A model generated the notes under the pieces. That model searched no databases and was not told the origin of the DNA. It saw only the letters and a list, made by a program, of their open reading frames with translations. 64,000 nt of DNA from Peribacillus saganii (GTDB taxonomy: Bacteria; Bacillota; Bacilli; Bacillales; DSM-1321): assembly GCF_003429095.1 (NCBI RefSeq), contig NZ_QVTE01000030.1:102304-166303 (forward strand), written 5' to 3'. The translations under genes were made by a program, and so were the position numbers. Position 1 is the stretch's first letter. Each line of letters starts with the position of its first letter. Shown in pieces: positions 38,363 to 46,988 of the stretch.

Positions 38363-39310
38363 ATGAGAGTTATCGATTTACACTGTGATGCGCTTCTTAG
38401 GCTGTGGGATTCGAAAGGGAAACTGAAGTTTGGAAATGCCCCTGAAATTCAGACAAATAAAAACCGCCTTCAGCAGGGAGGGGTAATGCTTCAAGGCTTC
38501 GCGATCTGGATCGATCCGGACATGAAACAGGAGCAAAAATTTCAGGCCGCACTTGAACAGATCGATATATTTTATAAAGAAGTAATAGGACAGCACCCTG
38601 AGATGAAACCGATAAAGGATTGGTCAGACATTGATTCACTGCAGGACGGAGAAATTGGCGCAATGCTTACGCTTGAGGGTGTGGATGCAATAGGGAATGA
38701 TATAAAAAAGCTTAGTATTTTGCATCAGCTAGGTGTTAAGTCAGTCGGATTGACATGGAATAATGCCAACCTTGCAGCCGATGGGGCAGGCGAACCTCGC
38801 GGAGCAGGCCTGACTTTATTCGGAAAAGAAATTGTCCGGTTTAATAATGAACATCAAATCCTGACAGATGTTTCACACTTAAGTGAAAAAGGATTTTGGG
38901 ATGTCATGGAAATTGCAGATTATCCGATTTCCAGTCACTCCAATTCGCGGAAAATATATGACCATCCAAGGAATTTGACTGATGAACAGGCGATTGCGAT
39001 GTTTAAAAACGGTGGCATGGTACACGTGATTTATTGCCCTTACTTTACAAAAGCAGATGGCATAACAACAATCTCCGATTTAATGAAGCATATAGACCAT
39101 TTTTGCTCTCTGGGCGGAGTAAAGCACCTAGGATTTGGTTCCGACTTTGATGGCATTTCTTCATTTATTAAAGGACTTGAGGATGCTTCACAAACTCAAA
39201 ATTTAATTAATGAATTATTAAAGTATTACAAGGAAGAAGAGGTTAGCGGTTTTGCGTACCGAAACTTTTTGAACCATCGCCCGAAGAAAGTGTTTGCTGG
39301 TGAAATCTGA
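38363..39310 (+). CDS. Membrane dipeptidase (peptidase M19)
   Basis: 315 residues. Zinc dipeptidase of the renal-dipeptidase family; N-terminal VIDLHCDALLRLWD supplies the HxD ligands, LEGVDAIG the bridging Glu, and SHSNSR and GSDFDGI further active-site residues. Despite the name, bacterial members are usually cytoplasmic, and no signal peptide is seen. They hydrolyse dipeptides, including D-residue ones. Its stop overlaps the next gene's start (TGATG). Confidence 0.9.
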   Translation: MRVIDLHCDALLRLWDSKGKLKFGNAPEIQTNKNRLQQGGVMLQGFAIWIDPDMKQEQKFQAALEQIDIFYKEVIGQHPEMKPIKDWSDIDSLQDGEIGAMLTLEGVDAIGNDIKKLSILHQLGVKSVGLTWNNANLAADGAGEPRGAGLTLFGKEIVRFNNEHQILTDVSHLSEKGFWDVMEIADYPISSHSNSRKIYDHPRNLTDEQAIAMFKNGGMVHVIYCPYFTKADGITTISDLMKHIDHFCSLGGVKHLGFGSDFDGISSFIKGLEDASQTQNLINELLKYYKEEEVSGFAYRNFLNHRPKKVFAGEI

Positions 39311-40341
39311 TGAAAGCAAGGGAAAGAGGAATACAGATTGGAAGAATAAATCCTGGAAGGAAAAACTGCATTACCGATGTAAAGGGCGTAAAAGTGGGCC
39401 ATGTTACCCTCGATTATCCGCTTGATAGTATTAGCCAGGACTATGCCTGCACAGGTGTGACGGCCATTTTACCGCATGAGGGAAATCTATTCCAAAAAAA
39501 GGTAACGGCAGCGGGCTTTGTGATTAATGGCTTTGGAAAAACGACCGGGCTTATACAGGTAAATGAGCTGGGGCTGCTCGAATCTCCTATCATGCTAACG
39601 AATACATTTGGGGTTCCGGCGGTCACACAGGGGACCCTTCAATATATGCTTGAAAATAATCCGGATATCGGTGAAGCAACGGGAACCATCAACATTGTTG
39701 CAGGTGAGTGCAATGATAGCTATTTAAATTCTATCCGCCTTTTTCCTGTCAAGCCGGAGCATGCAATTGAAGCAATACTAAAAGCGAGTTCTGAAACCGC
39801 TATTGAAGGAGCGGTCGGTGCAGGAAAAGGAATGGTTTGCTTTGGATTTAAAGGCGGAATTGGGTCTTCCTCTAGGATTATTACAGACGGGTATACAATT
39901 GGCTGCCTTGTTTTAAGCAATTTTGGGAAAAAGGAAGAATTCCAATGGTTCAGATACTCGCTCGACAAGCAGAATTCAGGTGGCCTCTCTGGAACCTCGG
40001 ACGGATCTATCATCCTTGTAATTGCTACAGACGCCCCATTAAGTGACAGGCAGCTGCTCAGAGTAGCAAAGCGCACTGGGGCAGGCCTTGGCCGTACAGG
40101 AAGCCACTTCAGCCATGGGAGCGGAGATATTGCAATTGCTTTTTCGACAGCACACAAAGTACTGCACTATTCAAATAGCAGCACGGAGGCCCGAAATCAA
40201 ATAAGGGAGGACCATCCGGTTATGAACGAAATTTTTGCAGCTGCTGCTGAAGCGGTGGAAGAGGCGGTATTGAATTCACTTTCACAGGCTGTCACAACGT
40301 CAGGAAGAAATGGGCGCATTGTTAGTGCATTTCCGTTTTAA
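39310..40341 (+). CDS. P1 (DmpA/BapA-type) aminopeptidase
   Basis: 343 residues. N-terminal-nucleophile hydrolase, usually cleaved by itself before the catalytic Ser. NCITDVKGVKVGHVTLD and the GAVGAGKGMVCFGFKGGIGSSSR segment (about residue 190) are family hallmarks; the Ser for autoproteolysis lies at SGLSGTSDGS or in the GTSDGS region (about 235). Members act on N-terminal D- or beta-amino acids. Coupled to the M19 dipeptidase, so the two may process the same unusual peptides. Confidence 0.88.
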   Translation: MKARERGIQIGRINPGRKNCITDVKGVKVGHVTLDYPLDSISQDYACTGVTAILPHEGNLFQKKVTAAGFVINGFGKTTGLIQVNELGLLESPIMLTNTFGVPAVTQGTLQYMLENNPDIGEATGTINIVAGECNDSYLNSIRLFPVKPEHAIEAILKASSETAIEGAVGAGKGMVCFGFKGGIGSSSRIITDGYTIGCLVLSNFGKKEEFQWFRYSLDKQNSGGLSGTSDGSIILVIATDAPLSDRQLLRVAKRTGAGLGRTGSHFSHGSGDIAIAFSTAHKVLHYSNSSTEARNQIREDHPVMNEIFAAAAEAVEEAVLNSLSQAVTTSGRNGRIVSAFPF

Positions 40342-40419
40342 ATTGACCTTGTAAAAAAAATATTGGTGAATGGACCATAAAAACCGTTTTCAGTTTAAGA
40401 GTAATGTTTTGCAAATAAT

Positions 40420-40469
40420 AGCCAAATACGAAACAGTATGCAGCTGTTTCTATTTGGCTTTTGTTTTTT
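40420..40469 (+). terminator. Terminator of the dipeptidase/DmpA operon
   Basis: AGCCAAATACGAAACAG pairs with CTGTTTCTATTTGGCT with one mismatch, then TTTTGTTTTTTT. Confidence 0.85.
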
Positions 40470-40664
40470 TCAGCATATACAAAGAAAGGGTAACGTCCGC
40501 CATGTATTTATCAACAACTTACTAACTTTGCTTTTGGAAATAAGTTTCTTTTAGATCAGGATGAAAAACTTGGTATATGGAAATTTGTTTTGCCTTTACT
40601 AAACAGGTATATACGCCCCTTTTTTCGTCCATAACGATAATATCTGAATGTTTGGGGTGTTATC

Positions 40665-41012
40665 GTGAACGGAATTTATTTAATTAATGAGAGGACAAGC
40701 ATTGACGGCTTATCGAGCCATGAAAGTATTTCGCTGCAAAAAGAAGCCCTTTTAAAACTGATTGATGAATGGAACATTAACATTATCACCTTAAACCCCC
40801 ACCAATTATATCCACATTACACAAATCCACATGCGCTTCTATTTGATTTACAGAAAAGTGGGGCGAAGACAGATTGTCTTATTCTTTATTCAGAAGAAAT
40901 GATCTTACCTTTTTCAGAGCTTTACTATGAGAAATGGCTATTGCTGCGAAGTTACACTGGATTGTTGATGTCGGTACAATCAGATATAAGTAAAAATTAT
41001 TACATCTCATAA
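40665..41012 (+). CDS. Short protein with resolvase-like N-terminal fold
   Basis: 115 residues. GTG start with GGGGTG upstream. INERTSIDGLSSHESISLQKEALLKLI...NIIT resembles the first strand and helix of serine recombinases (YxRVS...SLExQ), but the invariant Arg-Val-Ser is not conserved and the helix-turn-helix is absent. Likely a non-catalytic, resolvase-like domain protein. Function unknown, family assignment tentative. Confidence 0.6.
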   Translation: MNGIYLINERTSIDGLSSHESISLQKEALLKLIDEWNINIITLNPHQLYPHYTNPHALLFDLQKSGAKTDCLILYSEEMILPFSELYYEKWLLLRSYTGLLMSVQSDISKNYYIS

Positions 41013-41078
41013 ACATTTTCTTATTAACCTATAAACGATAATTTAAGCTAAGATATATTTTGTTGAGAAGGAACTGAG

Positions 41079-41342
41079 ATGGAATTTGTTTTTTAATCGA
41101 TTCCTCATATTCAACTGGCTGCACCAAAAGGAAGCGAGGATTCATATCGGAGATTTTTTTGTGAAATTCTTGGAATGGCGGAGCTTGAAAAGCCGGATGG
41201 TACTATAAGAGCGAGGCGGAGTATGGTTTGGGTCTGGAAATTTATTGGTCTTGAAGAGCCTTTGTCACCCGCAAAAAAAAGTACATCCAGGCATACAGGT
41301 TGAAAATCTTAACGCGTTAAAAGATCCATATCGCAGTTGACT
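41079..41342 (+). pseudogene. Broken VOC (glyoxalase) family gene
   Basis: ATG with AAGGAAC upstream, a TAA after four codons, then in the same region HIQLAAPKGSEDSYRRFFCEILGMAEL, GLEEPLSPAKK, and VENLNALK in shifted frames. These match the single-domain VOC fold (HxQLA...GMxExEKP, EEPFSPAKKAHP). Several frame breaks. Confidence 0.7.
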
Positions 41343-41460
41343 TAAACTGTAAAAAAAAATCCCACATAAAAAGTGAGATTAGATTAGTTAAGGACTATTA
41401 TTTTCTATTCTAAGGACGAATGTCTAAGTTTATATTCATTTTTTGTGTTTGGAATATTAA

Positions 41461-41736
41461 TTAAATTGTTTCACACCTGTCTTATTTTTCCCAAAAGTAG
41501 TATGTACTTAGGGGGTTCATCTTTAAATGAAATTGTTCGCAATAATGGCCAGAACCTTAATCTTTGTAGGCTTTACTCGGTAGTAGATCGTCCTTTTTAT
41601 AACCTTTTTCATCTATTAAATAGTTAGTAACATCCCTTTTTATGTTATGGAGTGCTATTGGATTACTATTAAAAAAAGTCCAACCATATACAAGAAGAAT
41701 AACAGCTACTAAACTTGCCCAAATTAAATGTGTCAT
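41461..41736 (-). pseudogene. Frameshifted DUF3139-like membrane-anchored protein
   Basis: ATG opens a transmembrane segment (WASLVAVILLVYGWTFF), then a VTNYLIDEKGYKKDDLLPSK segment to a stop at about codon 60. Continuation in other frames reads TISFKDEPPKYILLL and GKNKTGVKQFN. DUF3139 proteins have just this order: helix, YLxxKGY, then FKDEP. Downstream of the 76-residue gene by 19 bases. Confidence 0.55.
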
Positions 41737-41755
41737 TATTTCAGATTCTAATAGG

Positions 41756-41986
41756 TTAAGCTGAAGCCAGTATTTCTCCCTGGACTCTCATTTTCAATTC
41801 GTTTTCTATAGCAGTAACCTCTACTGCGTAAGATTCAGCTTTATCATTATAATATTTTATTCTTTCAGGTGTTTCTCCATCTAATTCTCCTTGAAGAAAT
41901 AGATTTTTCCAATTGGTTCTATACTGACGTGCTTCTTCCAGCTGCAATTGTAATTCTTCAGTACTTACCCCTTGATAATTCGCCAT
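41756..41986 (-). CDS. 76-residue helical protein, unknown
   Basis: ATG with AAAAGGGGAGC upstream. The whole protein is predicted helical and charged (STEELQLQLEEARQYRTNWK...), perhaps a short coiled coil. No family recognised. It lies 19 bases before the DUF3139-like pseudogene on the same strand. Confidence 0.6.
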   Translation of the reverse strand: MANYQGVSTEELQLQLEEARQYRTNWKNLFLQGELDGETPERIKYYNDKAESYAVEVTAIENELKMRVQGEILASA

Positions 41987-42149
41987 GATCTTTTGCTCCC
42001 CTTTTTTGTGTCAAATTGATTGGCTATTTCAATTATAGCGCTTTTATCAGTTGATTACTCCATATTTTTTGTTCCTTTTTTAGCTCAATAAAGTTTAGTG
42101 TTTTTATAGTTAAATTTAGGGGGGAAATTGTTGAGAGGGAGGAGATCAA

Positions 42150-42215
42150 ATGAAACAAGCACTCCTAATAATAGATGCTCAACAGGCATTAATGGAAGGT
42201 GAAAAGGAAGAATAG
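42150..42215 (+). pseudogene. N-terminal stub of an isochorismatase-type cysteine hydrolase
   Basis: ATG with GGGAGGAG upstream gives KQALLIIDAQQALMEGE, the strand carrying the catalytic Asp of isochorismatase-like hydrolases, then a stop at codon 22. The downstream sequence shows no continuation. Confidence 0.6.
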
Positions 42216-42292
42216 AGCTTTTTGATAATAAGTGATATCAAAGCCTACAGCTGTGTAAAATTCTTAATGTTCATCTAGTTCATAGATACAAT

Positions 42293-42330
42293 TAAAAATA
42301 GGGACGGTGCCACTTAGGGAGTCCTCACAG
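42293..42330. repeat. REP-like fragment (GGGACGGTGCCACTTAGGGA)
   Basis: ATAGGGACGGTGCCACTTAGGGA resembles the Firmicutes REP-type sequences also suggested at 727-790. It sits between two gene stubs, at a probable recombination scar. Confidence 0.4.
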
Positions 42331-42440
42331 CAGCAGAGCAGCAAGTCGCCTTCATGCAAGAAATTGTCACTTCAGCTAATTCTCTGGCAAAAATGGCCGA
42401 CGATCTGTAAACCACTATTGCGTGCTTTAAAGTTAATTAG
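42321..42440 (+). pseudogene. 3' end of a methyl-accepting chemotaxis protein gene
   Basis: TAAEQQVAFMQEIVTSANSL then AKMADDL, a TAA, TTIACFKVN and a stop. This is the C-terminal pattern of chemoreceptors (SSLAxxAEELxxxIxxFKV). The TAA replaces what is usually a Gln codon. The rest of the receptor is gone. Confidence 0.65.
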
Positions 42441-42631
42441 AACCTGGTAAAGCAAAGTGGCAGCTTTTTCGTTTCTTTGCCATTTTTCTATTTCTGAATG
42501 CAGCTATTAAAACCCATCCTTTGGTTATTCCTAGAAGGAAAGGGTTTTTTATGTTAGAAGAGTGATTAATTTTGTAGAAAAGTATGAATTATCTCGATAT
42601 TTTAATTTTATATATATATATCCTTGCAAAA

Positions 42632-42650
42632 GATAATGATAACCATTATC
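42632..42650. promoter_or_regulatory. Fur box upstream of yclNOPQ
   Basis: GATAATGATAACCATTATC matches the 19-bp consensus GATAATGATAATCATTATC at 18 of 19 positions, 118 bases before the first permease. Iron-repressed expression is expected. Confidence 0.9.
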
Positions 42651-42717
42651 ATTCATTTATAGGCTAAATTCTTCAATGAAGGCTGTGAAACTAACAGCTG
42701 ATTTTTTTGTGATTAAT

Positions 42718-42731
42718 TGATAATGATTCTC
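42718..42731. promoter_or_regulatory. Second, weaker Fur-like site
   Basis: TGATAATGATTCTC keeps the left half of the TGATAATNATTATCA consensus. It lies closer to the start of the permease gene and could reinforce repression. Confidence 0.45.
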
Positions 42732-42768
42732 TTTCGCGGAGAAAATTGGGGAAAGAGCAGGATCGGTA

Positions 42769-43719
42769 ATGAAAAAAAGATACTTAATTGCAGCCTTAAT
42801 AATACTTTCCATTACCTCCTTATTTATCGGAGTTAAGGATATTACACCGCTTGATTTATTTAAACTGAGCGATGATAAGGTCCAAATTATGCTGGAAAGC
42901 CGGATCCCGCGTCTGGTTAGCATCATTATCGCCGGTGTAAGTATGAGTATCGCGGGTTTGATCATGCAGCAGCTAACCCGAAACAAGTTTGTTTCACCAA
43001 CAACCGCCGGAACGATGGATTCCGCGAGATTTGGGATCCTTGTCTCACTGATGGTTTTTATGTCTGCAAGCCCATTGGTAAAAATGCTGATAGCTTTTCT
43101 CTTTGCTTTGCTGGGAACCTACATATTTATGAAAATTCTTGATCAGGTAAAGTATAAGGATGCGATTTTTATACCGCTGGTAGGCTTAATGTTTGGCGGT
43201 ATTATAAATTCAATAACTACTTTTTTTGCCTATAAAAATGATTTAATACAGAATATGGCTTCTTGGCTTCAGGGTGATTTCTCAATGATTATCCAAGGGC
43301 AGTATGAGCTGATTTATCTGAGTATTCCGTTAGTGATAATCGCTTATCTCTATGCAAATAAATTCACGGTGGCAGGGATGGGTGAAGAGATTGCTGTGAA
43401 TTTGGGGCTTAAATATAAACAGGTGGTAAACATTGGCCTGTCACTGGTTGCCATGATCACAGCGGTAGTTATCCTGACAGCGGGAGTCATACCGTTCCTG
43501 GGACTTATCATTCCTAACATTGTAACCATTTATCAGGGTGATAACCTGAAAAACAGCCTTTCGCATACAGCCCTGCTGGGAGCTGTATTCATCCTGGCAT
43601 GTGACATTCTCGGACGGATTATCATCTATCCATATGAAATTCCGATCGGTTTGACGGTGGGTGTCATTGGAAGTGCCATCTTTATTTACTTGCTGATGAG
43701 GAGAAAGGCGTATGCATAA
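42769..43719 (+). CDS. yclN: Petrobactin-type siderophore ABC permease YclN
   Basis: 316 residues, FecCD-family permease with about nine hydrophobic segments. IPRLVSIIIAGVSMSIAGLIMQQLTRNKFVSPTTAG is the family's hallmark region and fits YclN/CeuB/FatD. First of four genes behind the Fur box; ATG overlaps nothing upstream. Its end overlaps yclO by eight bases. Confidence 0.9.
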   Translation: MKKRYLIAALIILSITSLFIGVKDITPLDLFKLSDDKVQIMLESRIPRLVSIIIAGVSMSIAGLIMQQLTRNKFVSPTTAGTMDSARFGILVSLMVFMSASPLVKMLIAFLFALLGTYIFMKILDQVKYKDAIFIPLVGLMFGGIINSITTFFAYKNDLIQNMASWLQGDFSMIIQGQYELIYLSIPLVIIAYLYANKFTVAGMGEEIAVNLGLKYKQVVNIGLSLVAMITAVVILTAGVIPFLGLIIPNIVTIYQGDNLKNSLSHTALLGAVFILACDILGRIIIYPYEIPIGLTVGVIGSAIFIYLLMRRKAYA

Positions 43720-44659
43720 CAAGAGTAGAGTAGCCTTACTCGCTATCATTTCAACAATATTAATCTTAATCTTTGTATTTACAGATTTGGGAAACTATTG
43801 GGAATATGCTTTGCCAAGAAGAGCATTAAAAGTGCTTGCCATTGTGATAACCGGTGCGGCGATAGCATTCTCCACAGTCGTTTTCCAAACGATTACGAAC
43901 AATAAAATTTTGACGCCGAGCATCATTGGACTGGATTCCCTTTACATGCTTATCCAGACGTTCCTAATCTTCGTATTCGGATCCAATAACCTGACAGTCA
44001 TGAATAAAGGCTATAACTTTGCACTTTCTGTGGGCTTAATGGTTCTCTTTTCCGGAATTTTATACCGGGTACTTTTTAAGAGGGAAGGATCCAACATATA
44101 CTTTCTCCTGCTGATTGGGATAATATTTGGAACTCTTTTCCAAAGTTTAACATCTTTCATGCAGGTATTGATAGATCCGAACGAGTTTCTGGTGATTCAA
44201 GACAGAATGTTTGCCAGTTTCAACAATATTAATACAGACCTTCTGTTGATTGCAGGAATAGGAATCGTCGGTGTGGGGATCTATTTCTTAAAATTCGCTA
44301 AGTATCTCGACGTTTTGTCACTTGGGCGTGAGCAGGCGATCAATCTCGGAGTCGATTTCGACTATGTGGTCAAAAGGCTGCTGATTATTGTCGCTATTTT
44401 AATTTCCATATCCACTGCTCTCGTTGGGCCGATTACTTTTTTGGGATTGCTGGTCGCCAATGTCGCATACCAGTTCATGAAAACATACCGCCACAGCTAC
44501 TTAATTTTTGCTTCAGTCCTGATAAGCATTATTGCTTTAGTAGGCGGGCAGCTGATTGTGGAAAGAGTGTTTACGTTTACTACCACGTTAAGTGTGATTA
44601 TCAATTTTATCGGTGGAGTTTATTTCATCTATCTGCTATTAAAGGAGAGTAAATCATGA
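43712..44659 (+). CDS. yclO: Petrobactin-type siderophore ABC permease YclO
   Basis: 315 residues, second FecCD-type permease (ALPRRALKVLAIVITGAAIAFSTVVFQTITNNKILTPSIIG). Forms the channel with YclN. AGGAGAAAGG within yclN precedes its ATG; it overlaps yclP by four bases (ATGA). Confidence 0.9.
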   Translation: MHNKSRVALLAIISTILILIFVFTDLGNYWEYALPRRALKVLAIVITGAAIAFSTVVFQTITNNKILTPSIIGLDSLYMLIQTFLIFVFGSNNLTVMNKGYNFALSVGLMVLFSGILYRVLFKREGSNIYFLLLIGIIFGTLFQSLTSFMQVLIDPNEFLVIQDRMFASFNNINTDLLLIAGIGIVGVGIYFLKFAKYLDVLSLGREQAINLGVDFDYVVKRLLIIVAILISISTALVGPITFLGLLVANVAYQFMKTYRHSYLIFASVLISIIALVGGQLIVERVFTFTTTLSVIINFIGGVYFIYLLLKESKS

Positions 44660-45414
44660 TAACTGTAAAACAGGTTACCAAGCAATATGGCAATAAGACT
44701 GTAATAGACAATGTGTCTCTTTCTATTGAAAAAGGAAAAATTACGTCGTTTATCGGACCGAATGGGGCAGGTAAGAGCACTCTGCTATCAATGATCAGCA
44801 GAATTATGACCAAATGCAGCGGAGAGATTTACATTGACGGTGAGGAAGTCGGTAAGTGCAAAAGCAATGAGTTAGCTAAAAAAATATCAATCTTAAAACA
44901 ATCCAACCATATCAATATCAGGCTGACTATACGTGAACTTGTTTCATTCGGGCGTTTTCCTTATTCTCAGGGGAAGCTGACAAAGGAGGATTGGAAGCAT
45001 GTAGATGAGGCGATTGCATATATGGAACTGGATGATATCCAGCATAAATTCCTGGACCAGCTAAGCGGAGGCCAGCAGCAGCGGGCGTTCATTGCGATGG
45101 TTATCGCGCAAAACACTGAATATATACTGCTTGATGAGCCGCTGAACAATCTGGATATGAAGCACTCCGTCCAAATTATGAAGGTGCTGAGAAGGCTGGC
45201 AGATGAATTAGGAAAAACCATTGTAATTGTTATCCACGATATTAATTTTGCTTCTTGCTATTCTGATCATATTGTGGCCTTGAAGGATGGAAAAATAGTA
45301 AAAGATGCGCCAACGGATCGTGTAATTGATCAATCGGTATTAAAGCATCTATATGACATGGATATTAAGATTCAAAACATCAATGATAATAAGATTGCAG
45401 TTTACTATGCTTAA
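44656..45414 (+). CDS. yclP: Siderophore ABC transporter ATPase YclP
   Basis: 252 residues. Walker A GPNGAGKST, signature LSGGQQQR, Walker B YILLDEPLNNLD. Energises YclNO. AAAGGAG upstream. Confidence 0.92.
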   Translation: MITVKQVTKQYGNKTVIDNVSLSIEKGKITSFIGPNGAGKSTLLSMISRIMTKCSGEIYIDGEEVGKCKSNELAKKISILKQSNHINIRLTIRELVSFGRFPYSQGKLTKEDWKHVDEAIAYMELDDIQHKFLDQLSGGQQQRAFIAMVIAQNTEYILLDEPLNNLDMKHSVQIMKVLRRLADELGKTIVIVIHDINFASCYSDHIVALKDGKIVKDAPTDRVIDQSVLKHLYDMDIKIQNINDNKIAVYYA

Positions 45415-45450
45415 GTATTAAAAAAACAAAAAACCGAGGAGTGACCTATA

Positions 45451-46407
45451 GTGAAAAAGAAATTAACATTGTCTATTGTAATCATGATTCTGGCCATTTT
45501 TACCGTGGCATGCGGAACGGCTGAAGAGAAAGCAAGCGGCAGTTCTGAAGGAAAGAAGACTGAATCAAAAGAACTGACTATTAAGCACCGGCTTGGCGAA
45601 ACAAAGGTAAAACAAAATCCTGAAAGAGTTGTCGTATTTGACTTCGGTACATTGGACACAATGGATAAGCTGGGCATAGAGCCTGCCGGCCTCCCAAAAG
45701 ACAACCTTCCGAAATATCTTGAAAAATATAAAGCTGAAAAGTATGAAAATGCGGGCGGATTAATGGAGCCTGATTTTGAAGCAATCAATGAAATGCAGCC
45801 TGACCTGATTATCATTTCAGGAAGACAGCAAGATTCATATGAACAATTCCAGGAAATAGCCCCAACGATCTTCATGGGACTGGATACAACGAAGTATATG
45901 GACTCGTTTAAGGACAATGTTACAAAGCTTGGCCAAATTTTCGATAAAGAAGACCAGGCGAAGGAAGAGCTTGCTAAAGTGGAAGCAGACATTAATAAAC
46001 TGAATGAAAAAGCATCAGCCTCTGATAAAAAAGCGCTAATCATCCTTGCTAATGACGGAAAAATCAGTGCTTACGGAAAGAACTCCCGCTTCGGCTTGAT
46101 CCATGATGTTTTTGGAGTGGACGCGGCTGACGAAAATATCGAGGTATCACAGCACGGACAAAGTATCTCATTTGAGTATATCACCGAAAAAAATCCAGAT
46201 TATCTGTTTGTTATTGATAGAGGCGCGGTTGTCGAAGGCGGACATTCTTCAGCAAAAGATATAATTGAAAATGATCTGGTAAAAAATACAAATGCATATA
46301 AAAATGATAATATTGTGTACCTAAGCCCCGACTATTGGTACCTATCGGGCGGCGGACTAATCTCTGTTGCTGAGATGGTAAGCGAGATTGATAAAGGGAT
46401 TGAGTAA
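45451..46407 (+). CDS. yclQ: Petrobactin-binding lipoprotein YclQ
   Basis: 318 residues, signal peptide with lipobox TVAC (Cys at about residue 21). Class III helical-backbone binding protein: NPERVVVFDFGTLDTMDKLGI and GGLMEPDFEAINEMQPDLIIISG are typical of YclQ. Captures ferric petrobactin or related catecholates outside the cell. GTG start with AGGAG upstream. Confidence 0.92.
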   Translation: MKKKLTLSIVIMILAIFTVACGTAEEKASGSSEGKKTESKELTIKHRLGETKVKQNPERVVVFDFGTLDTMDKLGIEPAGLPKDNLPKYLEKYKAEKYENAGGLMEPDFEAINEMQPDLIIISGRQQDSYEQFQEIAPTIFMGLDTTKYMDSFKDNVTKLGQIFDKEDQAKEELAKVEADINKLNEKASASDKKALIILANDGKISAYGKNSRFGLIHDVFGVDAADENIEVSQHGQSISFEYITEKNPDYLFVIDRGAVVEGGHSSAKDIIENDLVKNTNAYKNDNIVYLSPDYWYLSGGGLISVAEMVSEIDKGIE

Positions 46408-46424
46408 ACTGTTTATGATATTAG

Positions 46425-46460
46425 AAAAGTGCCTGTCCATACCGACGGGCACTTTTTTAC
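46425..46460 (+). terminator. Terminator of yclNOPQ
   Basis: AAAGTGCCTGTC and GACGGGCACTTT pair (one G-T) across CATACC-type loop, then Ts. The rest of 46461-46657 has no recognised gene. Confidence 0.85.
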
Positions 46461-46657
46461 AAGCTAATTTATAATTAGAGTTATTTAATTCATATTTATC
46501 GGATTGCTGAATTATTAAGTATTGTGCTCGCATTACTCTCTATATAAAAGCCCCGGCAGAAAATTCACAAAAACACAAAGTTTTCACTTAATTCTGCTTC
46601 TGGAATCATTATTAGTGTCCCCATCTGGGCAACAACCGAACATATTAGAATGGAATC

Positions 46658-46792
46658 TTATAGGCTCCATTGCTTTTTTACTTGATCAAGTGCCTTTTGA
46701 TAGATTTCTTCTTCGTTTGCCCCTGGCTTTGCAAGGACATTCGTTTGATATGTTCTTCCTAAATAATCTACTTTCATCGTAACTTGTACCAT
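46658..46792 (-). CDS. BA3454-family stress response protein
   Basis: 44 residues, MVQVTMKVDYLGRTYQTNVL...EEEIYQKALDQVKKQW, matching the short Bacillus BA3454 stress-protein family throughout. A sigma-B-like promoter lies 39-64 bases upstream. The ribosome binding site is weak and distant (AAAGGA). Divergent from the YflT/YsnF gene, which has its own sigma-B-like promoter. Confidence 0.8.
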   Translation of the reverse strand: MVQVTMKVDYLGRTYQTNVLAKPGANEEEIYQKALDQVKKQWSL

Positions 46793-46830
46793 AAACTAGT
46801 TCATATCCTTTCAAAGATGTTTACTGTTGT

Positions 46831-46856
46831 ATACCAATAAAAATACGGTTTAAAAC
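46831..46856 (-). promoter_or_regulatory. Sigma-B-like promoter for the BA3454-family gene
   Basis: On the minus strand GTTTTA, 14 bases, TGGTAT; the sigma-B consensus is GTTTAA-N12-15-GGGTAT. Confidence 0.5.
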
Positions 46857-46903
46857 ATGAAATATTCACTATGCTGCCTGGTACTTATTAACATTGAATT
46901 TTT

Positions 46904-46928
46904 GTTTACTATGTCATATCTCGGGTAA
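46904..46928 (+). promoter_or_regulatory. Sigma-B promoter for the YflT/YsnF-domain gene
   Basis: GTTTAC, 13 bases, GGGTAA, 60 bases before the start codon; near-perfect against GTTTAA-N12-15-GGGTAT. Confidence 0.75.
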
Positions 46929-46988
46929 AGTTTTTCCATAGCGACGACAAAGGTTGCTGAAGAAAATAACTTACTGGAGGAATTCAAT

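Noticed and set aside
41445..41627. 60-residue plus-strand frame
   Set aside because: Antisense to the DUF3139-like remnant and lacks a ribosome binding site.
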